NCBI RefSeq assembly: GCF_945870625.1
Contig: NZ_CAMBTS010000003.1
Coordinates: 1 to 64,000, forward strand
Direction: 5' to 3'
Origin: Novosphingobium sp. Chol11
GTDB lineage: Bacteria > Pseudomonadota > Alphaproteobacteria > Sphingomonadales > Sphingomonadaceae
Length of the DNA stretch: 64,000 nt
This document shows positions 37,060 to 45,605 of the stretch, piece by piece. The position numbers and the translations under genes are program-made. Positions within the stretch are counted from its first letter, which is position 1. Each line of letters begins with the position of its first letter. The notes beneath the pieces are model-generated. The model did no database searches, was not told the DNA's origin, and worked only from the letters and a program-made list of their open reading frames with translations.

Positions 37060-37695
37060 ATGGTCCAATTTGTTTCGCGCCGCCTCGTTCTTGGAAGTCT
37101 GCTGGCCGCATCGGCAGCGGAATCGGCCATGCCCGCGCTCGCGCAAAGCGGCGACCCTTCGACGCAAGCGGTAACCGCGCCGGTTCGCCAGTTGAACGAT
37201 GGGCTGCTGGCGATCATGAAGGCGGGCAGCACGGCGGGATATGCGGCGCGATTGAACCGGATCAGCCCGGTCGTCGATGCGACGTTCGATTTGCCGCTGA
37301 TGACCCGGCTTGTGGTTGGCTCGGTCTGGACCAAAACGCCCGCGACCGATCAATCCGCCGTCGCGGCCGCTTTCCGCAAGATGACCGCCGCGCGCTATGC
37401 CGCCAGCTTCAAAGGGTATTCGGGCGAAAGCTTCGAAATCGATCCCAAAGTAGAGGCACGCGGGCCAGACCGGCTTGTGCATACCAAACTCATCCGCCCG
37501 CGCGGGACACCGGTCGCGCTGGATTACCGGCTGCGACAGTCTGGCGGGCAATGGCGGATCATCGATATCTACTACCAGAACTCGATCAGCCAGATCGCGA
37601 CGCAGCGCTCTGATTTCGCGCGTATTCTCGCAACCGGCGGGGTCAAGGCACTCACCATCCATCTCACCCAGCTCGCCGCGACGTCTGCCAAATAA
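37060..37695 (+). CDS. hpnM: HpnM, MlaC/Ttg2D-like periplasmic lipid-binding protein
   Basis: MlaC-family protein of 211 residues associated with hopanoid genes. In the Mla system the relative MlaC shuttles phospholipids across the periplasm; HpnM itself has no proven ligand. The N-terminus SRRLVLGSLLAASAAE carries a twin-arginine pair before a hydrophobic stretch and an ALA-Q cleavage site, so it may be a Tat substrate. The body shows the MlaC pattern, for example FDLPLMTRLVVG, FRKMTAARYAASF and the near-C-terminal GGQWRIIDIYYQNSISQIATQRSDF. Followed 3 bp later by mlaA, suggesting an operon; divergent from ispH. Confidence 0.9.
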   Translation: MVQFVSRRLVLGSLLAASAAESAMPALAQSGDPSTQAVTAPVRQLNDGLLAIMKAGSTAGYAARLNRISPVVDATFDLPLMTRLVVGSVWTKTPATDQSAVAAAFRKMTAARYAASFKGYSGESFEIDPKVEARGPDRLVHTKLIRPRGTPVALDYRLRQSGGQWRIIDIYYQNSISQIATQRSDFARILATGGVKALTIHLTQLAATSAK

Positions 37696-37698
37696 CGC

Positions 37699-38661
37699 AT
37701 GCGACTTGCACCGCCTGCATTGATCGCTCTGACGCTCACCGCCACGCCCCCGGCAATAGGGCAGACGGTGGAGCTTGCAGCGCCGCAAGCGGCGGCAGCG
37801 GCGCTGCCCGGTGCGACAGCGGCGGCTGTGCCCGCCACCACGGCCCCGCCCAGACCCCGCACCAAAGGCGATCCGTGGGAGAAGTTCAATCGCGGCATGT
37901 TCCGCCTGTTCCAGTCGTTCGATCGGGCGGTGTTTCGGCCGGTCGCGCTGGCGGTGGGCAAGATCATCCCGAAGCCGATCCGCAGCGGCATCCGCAATTT
38001 CCTGCGCAATCTGAGCGAGCCGGTGGTGTTCCTGAACGACGTGCTCCAGCTCAAGCCCGGGCGCGCGGTGCGCACGCTGGCGCGCTTCACGCTCAATTCC
38101 GCTGTCGGTCTCGGCGGGCTTGCCGATGTCGCCAAGACCGCCAAGCTGCCCCACCGCGACAATGGCCTCGGCAATACGCTGGCGCACTACGGCGTTGGCC
38201 CGGGACCCTACATTTTCCTGCCGATCATCGGACCGACGACACTGCGCGATTTCAGCAGCGCACAAGCCGACCGGTTGGTGCTGCCGCTCGCGGTGGGCAA
38301 GCCGTTCAACCGCTTCGACTGGCAATTGGCGACGGGCGCGCTGGCAGGCCTTGATCAACGCATCGAATCTGATGAGGACTTGCGCACTCTGCTGAGCGGC
38401 GCGGCCGATCCTTATGCGACGCTCCGCTCGGTCTATCTGCAATCGCGGATTGCCGAGATTGCCGAGATCAAAGGCAAGACTGCGACCCCAACCACCTTCG
38501 AAGATCCGCTGGAAGACCCGGCATCGGCGGACACAGCAGCTCCGACCGGCGCGGATGCTCCGGTTGCCGATCCGTCGCCCGCGCCGACAGAGGAAGCGCC
38601 TGCACCTCCTCCTGCGGCCAACGAGGTTCAGATCGAGCCGGCTTCCCCCGCCGGCACCTGA
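37699..38661 (+). CDS. mlaA: MlaA/VacJ family outer-membrane lipid-asymmetry protein
   Basis: MlaA forms a channel in the outer membrane that removes phospholipids from the outer leaflet. Core motifs are clear: DPWEKFNRGMFRLFQSFD, RSGIRNFLRNLSEP, LNSAVGLGGLADVA, GVGPGPYIFLPIIGPTTLRD and ADPYATLRSVYL. The N-terminus has a signal-like stretch but no cysteine, so the usual lipobox is missing. The C-terminal tail of about 70 residues is rich in Pro, Ala and Glu. It follows hpnM directly, and its last 34 bp overlap the convergent hpnN. Confidence 0.92.
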   Translation: MRLAPPALIALTLTATPPAIGQTVELAAPQAAAAALPGATAAAVPATTAPPRPRTKGDPWEKFNRGMFRLFQSFDRAVFRPVALAVGKIIPKPIRSGIRNFLRNLSEPVVFLNDVLQLKPGRAVRTLARFTLNSAVGLGGLADVAKTAKLPHRDNGLGNTLAHYGVGPGPYIFLPIIGPTTLRDFSSAQADRLVLPLAVGKPFNRFDWQLATGALAGLDQRIESDEDLRTLLSGAADPYATLRSVYLQSRIAEIAEIKGKTATPTTFEDPLEDPASADTAAPTGADAPVADPSPAPTEEAPAPPPAANEVQIEPASPAGT

Positions 38662-41273
38662 TCATTCTTGCGCCGAGGCGGCCCGAGCAGCGCCGGTTCG
38701 AAGATCAGTGCGCAAACCAGCGTCCAAGCCAGCGAAATCATCAGCAACTTGCCCATGCTTGCGGTGCCGGGATGGGCCGAAAGCCACAGGCTGCCAAACG
38801 CCGTCCCTGTCGCAATCGCGCTGAACAGCACCGCGCGGGCGAGGCTCGATTGCAAGAGGCCGGTCTCGCCGCCGCGCCAGGCCATCACGAAATAGATATG
38901 GAATGCCACCCCCACGCCAAACAGGAGCGGGAAGGCAATGATGTTGGCAAAGTTGATGGGTTGCCCGATCAGTACGCAGCTCCCCAGCGTCAGAAATCCG
39001 GAAAGCACGACAGGCGCCAGCGTAAACGCCACCTCGCGAACATCGCGCAGCACCGCCAGCAGCAGCAGGCTGACCAGCACCAAGGCAATCACACCCGCCT
39101 GAACAAAAGACCAGGCGACCGTGCCGGCGGCCTCCTGCGTCGAAACCGGCAGGCCCGTTGCGCCCGGCGCGGCAGCGCGCACTGCTTTGGTAAAGCGGAC
39201 AATGGTGGCGTTGTCCGAAAGATCGCCCTTGGGAAAAACCTTCACCTGCGCGCGGCCATCGGCGGCCACCCAATTGCGCGCCACCTCGGGCGGGATCGTC
39301 TCGCGCGCAATCGGCTCTGCGGTCAAGGCCGCGCGCGTTTGATCGAGCATCTCCTTGAGCGGTTCGACAAGGACCGCTTCGGCCCGGCTGCGCACCGCAG
39401 GTGAAGCTGCGGCGACCGCATCCAGCGCGCTGGCCAAAGCCCGCGCGTGATCGGCCGCTTCCCCCTCGCTCGCGCCTCTAACCCGGCGCAGTTGCGGCGC
39501 TAATGCATGTAATGCGGCAATCGTTTCGGCATCGCTGGGCGGCGGGAGGGTGCTCAGCGGGTTAAGCGTGAGATCGAGCAGCAGGTTGGCATCCTGGATT
39601 GCGGCCAACTTGGTGTCCTGATCGGCGGGCACAAGGCTGTCGATCGAGACCGCCTGCGCCACTTCGGGCAAAGCCGCAAGCCGCGCCGCCAGCGCCTGCG
39701 CCGCCGCCGCGCTGGGTGTTAACACACTGATCACATTGGGCGTGCGCAGCGGATCGCGCGTCAAGTCGGTCAGTGTGCGCATCGCCGGTGCCTGCGGATC
39801 GCGCAAGTGCAGCGGATTGAAATCGAACGCCACCAACGGCAGCAGCGCGATGCTTCCCGCCATCGACAGCGCAAACGCCCAGAGCACCGCGCCGCGATGC
39901 CGCGCCAGATAGGCATCGGCCGCAGCACCTTTGGCAAAGCCCACTTCGGCCCCGGGCGCGCCCGGATCGAGCAACACAAGCGCTGCGGGCAGAACGGTGA
40001 TGCTGATGAGGAACGAGACCAACATGCCAAGGCCAGCGATGATCCCGAGCTCGGCGATACCGGTATAGTCGGTCGGCAGGAACGCCCCGAACCCGAGGAA
40101 AACCGCCCCCGCCGCGAGCGCCAGCGAACCGCCCAGCGCTTCGCCTGCGCGGATCAGCGCCTCGCGCGCGCCGTGACCGGCATGGCGTTCGGCATTGAAC
40201 CGCACGCTCAACTGGATGCCGAAATCCACGCCGAGCCCCACGAACAGTGGCACAAAGGCAATCGAGATCAGATTGAGCGCACCGACCGCGGCCAGCCCCA
40301 CCGCCAGGGTCATCGCCAGCCCCGCTGCAATCGTCATGATGATGGCGACAACGATTCTCACAGACCGGGTCGCAAACCAAAGCGTGATCAGCATCGCACC
40401 TAGCATCACCAGGCCGACCAGCCCGATATTGTCCTGCAGCGTGGCGAACTCCTCATCTGCCAGCGGGACTTCGCCGGTGGCGCGCACGCTGATGCCGTGC
40501 GCCGAATCGAGCGCCAGCCGCACGGCTTCCGCGCGCATGGCCGTCAGCGCCTTTTCGCCCGGCATCAGCGCGCCATAATCAAGCTGCGTTTGGGCGATGA
40601 TCAGTCGCCGTGTCGGCGCAGCAAGGCCGCCGCCCTGCGCCCCGAATAGCCTTGACCACGAGAAGAACGCCGCCTTGCCCTTGACCGATTGATCGAGCGC
40701 TGCCGCCAGATCGCGCATAGGGCGGTCGATCTTGTCAAGGCTGGCGGCTCCCTGCTCCACCCCGGTCAGCGCCGTGGACAGCGCCCCTGCTATCCCGCGC
40801 AAGCTGGGATCGGACGCAAGCGGCCCCAATAGCGGCTGCGCCTCGATCAGCGCCGCCATGGCCTGCTGAACTTCGGCCGTCGAGCCATAGAGCATGCCAT
40901 TGCGCGCAAAGAAATCGCCGCCGTCGGGCCGCATCACCGCGCGGAAATGCGCCGTGTCCGCCGTCATCCTCTCGGCCAGCGCCGCAGCGCCCCGCTCCGC
41001 CAACTCCGGCGTTGCGCCATCCACGATCACCAGCATCGAATCGGTAAACTGCGGAAACGCCGCGCCCAGCGCGACTTCCTGCTGCTTCCACGGCACCGAA
41101 GGCGCAATCAGCGCCCCGGCATTGGTGGTCATTGCAAAATGACCCATGACGTAGAATATCGCGGCGCCTAGCAGCAGCAGCGCAGCAGCGATGACCGCAC
41201 GCGGCCGCGCGACGCTGGCAGCCACGCAAAACGCCACCGGGGCGCGGGCCGATCCCGCGCGCGGCGCCATCAT
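38628..41273 (-). CDS. hpnN: hopanoid transporter of the RND/MMPL superfamily, HpnN
   Basis: Large inner-membrane protein of 881 residues with the MMPL/RND layout: an N-terminal helix, a periplasmic domain, a block of helices (about residues 270-420), a second periplasmic domain, and a final block of helices. FVPLFVGLGVDFGIQLSVRF carries the conserved Gly-Leu-Gly-Val-Asp-Phe segment of the proton-relay helix. HpnN moves hopanoids to the outer membrane in Rhodopseudomonas palustris. The start overlaps the DUF2141 gene by ATGA, and its end overlaps mlaA. It is the third gene of dxs-DUF2141-hpnN. Confidence 0.93.
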   Translation of the reverse strand: MMAPRAGSARAPVAFCVAASVARPRAVIAAALLLLGAAIFYVMGHFAMTTNAGALIAPSVPWKQQEVALGAAFPQFTDSMLVIVDGATPELAERGAAALAERMTADTAHFRAVMRPDGGDFFARNGMLYGSTAEVQQAMAALIEAQPLLGPLASDPSLRGIAGALSTALTGVEQGAASLDKIDRPMRDLAAALDQSVKGKAAFFSWSRLFGAQGGGLAAPTRRLIIAQTQLDYGALMPGEKALTAMRAEAVRLALDSAHGISVRATGEVPLADEEFATLQDNIGLVGLVMLGAMLITLWFATRSVRIVVAIIMTIAAGLAMTLAVGLAAVGALNLISIAFVPLFVGLGVDFGIQLSVRFNAERHAGHGAREALIRAGEALGGSLALAAGAVFLGFGAFLPTDYTGIAELGIIAGLGMLVSFLISITVLPAALVLLDPGAPGAEVGFAKGAAADAYLARHRGAVLWAFALSMAGSIALLPLVAFDFNPLHLRDPQAPAMRTLTDLTRDPLRTPNVISVLTPSAAAAQALAARLAALPEVAQAVSIDSLVPADQDTKLAAIQDANLLLDLTLNPLSTLPPPSDAETIAALHALAPQLRRVRGASEGEAADHARALASALDAVAAASPAVRSRAEAVLVEPLKEMLDQTRAALTAEPIARETIPPEVARNWVAADGRAQVKVFPKGDLSDNATIVRFTKAVRAAAPGATGLPVSTQEAAGTVAWSFVQAGVIALVLVSLLLLAVLRDVREVAFTLAPVVLSGFLTLGSCVLIGQPINFANIIAFPLLFGVGVAFHIYFVMAWRGGETGLLQSSLARAVLFSAIATGTAFGSLWLSAHPGTASMGKLLMISLAWTLVCALIFEPALLGPPRRKNDQVPAGEAGSI

Positions 41274-41731
41274 CCGCCCTGCTTGCCGAGGAAATAGCGC
41301 AATTTCAGCGCAATCTTCTGCGCAGGTGCGGCAAAGCGAAACTTCGCGGCGGCGAACTTCGGTGCTGCGAAATTGATCGGCGCGTCGTTAGAAAAGCCAA
41401 CCCCCTCTTTGGGGACGCCAAAAAGCGCGCGGTCGACCTTCTTGTTGTCGTTCTCGTCATGAAACACCTGCGCCGCATAAGTGCCAAATGGCAGCCCCGG
41501 CACCGTCACAATCGTCGTGCCGGTGCGCGCGGGCGCGCTGAAGTTATACGGACACGTCTTGAGATACGTGCTCTCCGGGCAAATCGACACGCTGACCCGG
41601 CCATTGTTGCTGCGCACGTTGCTCACCGCAACGTCGAGTGATCCGGCTTCGCCGGGAGCGTTGGCGCAGAGCAGGAGCGGCGCGCTGAGCATCGCTGCCG
41701 CGGACAATCCCCGCACGGCGATCGCCTTCAC
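41270..41731 (-). CDS. DUF2141 family periplasmic protein coupled to hpnN
   Basis: Small exported protein of 153 residues of unknown function. A signal peptide covers about residues 1-29. The body matches the DUF2141 pattern with [60 protein letters not shown] and a lysine-rich end. DUF2141 proteins adopt a beta-sandwich-like pattern with an acidic DENDN turn that could bind a cation. It overlaps dxs upstream and hpnN downstream by 4 bp each, so its synthesis is coupled to isoprenoid supply and hopanoid export. A role in periplasmic hopanoid handling is inference only. Confidence 0.87.
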   Translation of the reverse strand: MKAIAVRGLSAAAMLSAPLLLCANAPGEAGSLDVAVSNVRSNNGRVSVSICPESTYLKTCPYNFSAPARTGTTIVTVPGLPFGTYAAQVFHDENDNKKVDRALFGVPKEGVGFSNDAPINFAAPKFAAAKFRFAAPAQKIALKLRYFLGKQGG

Positions 41732-43698
41732 GCTCTTACTTCGCCCTGTTTTCCTAAGCCGACCATTCCAACGCCCGCCATCCCTGCGCCATCGACGCCC
41801 GCGCTGTTTATCCGCAGCGCCTTGAGGACGCAGTCGATGATCGCATCGGCATCAAGCCCGGCCTGTTTGTACTGGGCCTCAGGCTTGTCGTGATCCTGAA
41901 ACACATCAGGAAGCCGCAAGGTGCGAATCTTGAGGCCCGCATCGGTCAGCCCTTCATCGCTCGCCATCGTCAGCACATGCGCGCCAAGCCCGCCAATGCT
42001 GCCTTCTTCCACCGTCACGGCCACTTCATGGGTCAACAGAAGATGGCGGATCAGCTCGACATCAAGCGGCTTGGCAAAACGCAAGTCGGCAACAGTGGTG
42101 GACAGTCCCTTGGCGTCCAGCGCGTCGGCGGCCTTCATTGCTTCCTCAAGCCGGGTGCCGAGCGACAGGATCGCGACTTTCTTGCCGGTGCGCACGATCC
42201 GGCCCTTGCCGATCTCAAGCAGTTGCGCATCTGCAGGCAAAGCCACCCCGGTGCCGTTGCCGCGCGGATAACGCAGCGCAATCGGGCCGCTGTCGTGGCG
42301 GACAGCAGTATGCACCATGTGCACCAGTTCCGCTTCGTCGGCTGCGGCCATCACCACCATGTTCGGCAAGGTCGCAAGGTAGGTGATATCGAACGAGCCG
42401 GCATGGGTGCAGCCGTCTGCGCCGACCAGCCCGGCGCGGTCGATCGCAAAGCGCACCGGCAGATTCTGGATCGCCACATCATGCACGACCTGATCGTACG
42501 CGCGCTGGAGGAAAGTGGAATAAATCGCTGCAAACGGCCGCATGCCCTGCGCGGCGAGCCCTGCGGCAAACGTCACCCCGTGCTGCTCGGCAATGCCGAC
42601 GTCGAAAAACCGATCAGGATAAGCCTTGGCGAAGGCATCGAGACCGGTGCCCGATGGCATGGCGGCGGTAATAGCGCAGATCGTGGGGTCGCTCTCGGCT
42701 TCTTTCAAAAGCTGCGCGCCGAACACGTTCTGATAGGCGGGCGGCCCCGGCGGGGCTTTGACCTGCGCGCCGGTAATCACATCGAATTTCTGCACGCCAT
42801 GGTACTTGTCGGCGCTGGCTTCGGCGGGGCCATAGCCCTTGCCCTTTGTCGTGACGACATGGATCAGACACGGACCTTCGGCCATATCGCGCACATTTTC
42901 GAGCACCGGAACGAGGTGTTCCAGATCATGCCCATCGATCGGCCCGACATAGTAGAAGCCCAGTTCTTCAAACATAGTGCCGCCCATGGCCATGCCGCGT
43001 GCAAATTCGTCTGTCTTCTTGAGGCTTTTGGCGAGCGGGCGCGGCAGTATCTTGGCAAAGCGCTTGAGCACGTCGCGGACGCCCATGAACTCGCGGCTCG
43101 ATACGATCCGCGCCAGATAGGCGGAAAGACCGCCCACCGGCGGCGCAATCGACATATCGTTGTCGTTGAGAATCACCACGAGGCGATTGCCCGCCTGCTC
43201 GGCATTGTTCATCGCCTCGTAGGCCATGCCCGCCGACATCGCGCCGTCGCCGATCACCGCAATCGCCTTGCCGGGCTGATCCGCCAACTTGTTGGCCACC
43301 GCAAAACCGATCGCCGCTGAAATCGAGGTGGACGAATGCGCCGCGCCGAACGGATCGTATTCGCTTTCGCTGCGCTTGGTGAAGCCCGAGAGGCCGCCGG
43401 GCTGGCGCAGCGTGCGGATGCGGTCGCGCCTGCCGGTCAGGATCTTGTGCGGGTAGGCTTGATGACCCACATCCCAGATCAGCCGGTCACGCGGCGTATC
43501 GAACACGTAATGGATCGCCACGGTCAATTCGACCACACCCAGGCCCGATCCCAGATGCCCGCCGGTAGTGCCGACGGCCGAGATCATTTCGGCGCGAAGT
43601 TCATCGGCAAGCTGGCGCAGATTCTCAGGTGCGAGTTCGCGAAGCTCAAGCGGAGTCGCTACCGTATCAAGCAGCGGAGTGTCAGGTCGATTGGACAT
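41728..43698 (-). CDS. dxs: 1-deoxy-D-xylulose-5-phosphate synthase
   Basis: Thiamine-diphosphate enzyme joining pyruvate and glyceraldehyde 3-phosphate in the first, rate-setting step of the MEP pathway. Motifs: [60 protein letters not shown] (ThDP/Mg site), [26 protein letters not shown] and [12 protein letters not shown]. The start at 43698 is chosen from the family N-terminus. The last about 25 residues form an unusual Gly-, Val- and Met-rich tail ([16 protein letters not shown]). First gene of the dxs-DUF2141-hpnN operon. Confidence 0.94.
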   Translation of the reverse strand: MSNRPDTPLLDTVATPLELRELAPENLRQLADELRAEMISAVGTTGGHLGSGLGVVELTVAIHYVFDTPRDRLIWDVGHQAYPHKILTGRRDRIRTLRQPGGLSGFTKRSESEYDPFGAAHSSTSISAAIGFAVANKLADQPGKAIAVIGDGAMSAGMAYEAMNNAEQAGNRLVVILNDNDMSIAPPVGGLSAYLARIVSSREFMGVRDVLKRFAKILPRPLAKSLKKTDEFARGMAMGGTMFEELGFYYVGPIDGHDLEHLVPVLENVRDMAEGPCLIHVVTTKGKGYGPAEASADKYHGVQKFDVITGAQVKAPPGPPAYQNVFGAQLLKEAESDPTICAITAAMPSGTGLDAFAKAYPDRFFDVGIAEQHGVTFAAGLAAQGMRPFAAIYSTFLQRAYDQVVHDVAIQNLPVRFAIDRAGLVGADGCTHAGSFDITYLATLPNMVVMAAADEAELVHMVHTAVRHDSGPIALRYPRGNGTGVALPADAQLLEIGKGRIVRTGKKVAILSLGTRLEEAMKAADALDAKGLSTTVADLRFAKPLDVELIRHLLLTHEVAVTVEEGSIGGLGAHVLTMASDEGLTDAGLKIRTLRLPDVFQDHDKPEAQYKQAGLDADAIIDCVLKALRINSAGVDGAGMAGVGMVGLGKQGEVRA

Positions 43699-43833
43699 AA
43701 AGTCCTTGTTAGCCACTTCGCGCGCCGCTCGCAATCCAGTCTGTTGCGCTCGGCTGGAAAAGCGCGTTTCGGTCGGCCCGGATCATCGCCACAATCCGGC
43801 CCCGCGATCTGGCGCGATCGGCAATGCGGCAAA

Positions 43834-43859
43834 CTCGCAGATAAATCTCACCTTGCGAG
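43834..43859. promoter_or_regulatory. inverted repeat upstream of the nitrilase gene
   Basis: CTCGCA (43834-43839) and TGCGAG (43854-43859) form a dyad with 14 bases between, in the 272-bp divergent gap between dxs and the nitrilase gene. It could be an operator; nothing further supports it. Confidence 0.25.
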
Positions 43860-43970
43860 ATCTGTGATATCGGGACATCTCGATTATGCGGACACCGGCG
43901 GCTAACGCTCATATCGGGTTTGATTTAGCGACTGGTGTCAACGACCGGCCTTGAAAGCGCGCCTTAGTAG

Positions 43971-44954
43971 ATGCCTGAGATGAGGAATGCCATGCCTGCA
44001 GCGCCCGAACCCGATCTTGCCCTGCCTTTCCAGGCCGCAGTGGTGCAGGCCGCCTCTTTGCCAAGCGACACGCCGGGCGCAGCGGCAAAAGCAGCCCTGC
44101 TGATCCACGAAGCCGCAAGCGCCGGCGCGCGGCTGATCGTCTTTCCCGAGGCGTTTCTTGGCGGCTATCCCAAAGGCGCAAGCTTTGGCGCGCCGGTGGG
44201 CATGCGCCGCCCCGAGGGGCGTGATGCTTTCGCTGCCTATTTCGCTGCTGCTATCGATCTTGATGGGCCGGAAGTCGCGGTCATCGCCGCTGCCACCGCG
44301 CAGACCGGCGCGTTTGTCGTGATGGGCGTGATCGAGCGCGACGGCGGTACGCTTTATTGCACGGCTTTGTTCTTTGACGGCGCAAAAGGGCTTGTCGCCA
44401 AACACCGGAAGCTGATGCCGACCGCGGCCGAGCGCCTGATCTGGGGCTTTGGCGATGGTTCGACCTTGCCGGTGATCGAGACCCCGCTGGGCCGGATCGG
44501 CGCGGTGATCTGCTGGGAGAACTATATGCCGATGCTGCGCATGGCGATGTATGATCAAGGGGTCACGCTCTATTGCGCGCCGACCGCCGATGATCGCGAA
44601 AGCTGGCCCGCGACCATGCGCCACATCGCGATGGAGGGGCGCTGCTTCGTGCTATCGGCCTGCCAGCATATCACGCGCGGCGCTTATCCGGCCGACCATG
44701 AATGCGCGCTGGGCGATGCGCCCGAAACCGTGTTGATGCGCGGCGGCAGCATGATCGTCGGCCCTTTGGGCGAGGTGCTGGCAGGGCCTGACTACAGCGG
44801 CGAAACCATCATTTATGCGCCCATCGATCCGGCGGCGATCGCACGCGGCAAGTATGATTTCGACGCGACCGGGCACTATGCGCGGCCCGATGTGTTCCAG
44901 CTTCGCGTAAACACTGCGCCCCAGCGCGCGGTTTCGCGCACCAGCGAAGGTTAG
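43971..44954 (+). CDS. nitrilase (carbon-nitrogen hydrolase, branch 1)
   Basis: Hydrolyses nitriles to the carboxylic acid and ammonia. The catalytic triad is visible: E60 in VFPEAFLGGYPKG, K147 in KHRKLMPT and C181 in VICWENYMP. The CWENYMP signature is typical of true nitrilases rather than amidases of the superfamily. Length 327 residues; the start at 43971 is one of two close ATGs (the other at 43992). It is followed 4 bp later by a flavin reductase gene and then an AMP-forming ligase, suggesting an operon at the left edge of a catabolic region. Substrate unknown; an arylacetonitrile is possible. Confidence 0.9.
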   Translation: MPEMRNAMPAAPEPDLALPFQAAVVQAASLPSDTPGAAAKAALLIHEAASAGARLIVFPEAFLGGYPKGASFGAPVGMRRPEGRDAFAAYFAAAIDLDGPEVAVIAAATAQTGAFVVMGVIERDGGTLYCTALFFDGAKGLVAKHRKLMPTAAERLIWGFGDGSTLPVIETPLGRIGAVICWENYMPMLRMAMYDQGVTLYCAPTADDRESWPATMRHIAMEGRCFVLSACQHITRGAYPADHECALGDAPETVLMRGGSMIVGPLGEVLAGPDYSGETIIYAPIDPAAIARGKYDFDATGHYARPDVFQLRVNTAPQRAVSRTSEG

Positions 44955-44958
44955 GCTC

Positions 44959-45576
44959 TTGGATTTCGATTTCAGCCAGACCTCGGGTGCCGACCGCTAC
45001 AAGCTGATGACCGCCAGCGTCACGCCGCGCCCCATCGCCTGGATCACCAGCCAATCCGCCGCAGGCCAGCGCAACGCCGCCCCATTCAGTTTTTTCAACA
45101 TGATGAGCGCCGATCCGCCACTGTTGGCGATCGGCCTGATGCGGCGCGGCGATGGTACGCACAAGGACACCGCCGCCAATATCCTCGAAACCGGGGAATT
45201 TGTGGTCAATCTCGTGGGCTATGGCGATGCCGAGGCGATGAACACGACCAGCATCGACGCACCTCCGGGCATCGACGAAATCGAATTTGCAAACCTGCAA
45301 ACGACCCCCTCTCTCGCAATTGCCCCGCCGCGCATTGCCAGCGCACCAGTCGCGATGGAATGCCGCCTGTCTGAAAAAATCGAGGCCGGCAGAACGACGA
45401 TTGCGGTCGGCGAAGTGCTCCGCTTCCATATTGCCGACCGCTTCATCAGCACCGAGCGGCTGCATGTCGATACGCTGGCGATGGAGTTGGTCGGCCGGAT
45501 GCACGGTGCCGGCTGGTACAGCCGCTCGGCCGAGCTTTTTCAGATGGCGCGTCCGGCATGGCCCCGCGAGGCATGA
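44959..45576 (+). CDS. flavin reductase family protein (DIM6/NTAB type)
   Basis: FMN-binding split-barrel protein of 205 residues, from a TTG at 44959 directly after the nitrilase stop. Motifs YKLMTASVTPRPIAWITS, NAAPFSFFNMMSADPPLL and FVVNLVG are typical of this family. Such proteins pass reduced FMN to two-component monooxygenases; the LLM-type monooxygenase at 59142-60248 is a natural candidate partner, but that pairing is inferred only from neighbourhood. Confidence 0.87.
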   Translation: MDFDFSQTSGADRYKLMTASVTPRPIAWITSQSAAGQRNAAPFSFFNMMSADPPLLAIGLMRRGDGTHKDTAANILETGEFVVNLVGYGDAEAMNTTSIDAPPGIDEIEFANLQTTPSLAIAPPRIASAPVAMECRLSEKIEAGRTTIAVGEVLRFHIADRFISTERLHVDTLAMELVGRMHGAGWYSRSAELFQMARPAWPREA

Positions 45577-45605
45577 CAAGCAAAGACATCAGAGTGGGAA
45601 CAAGA

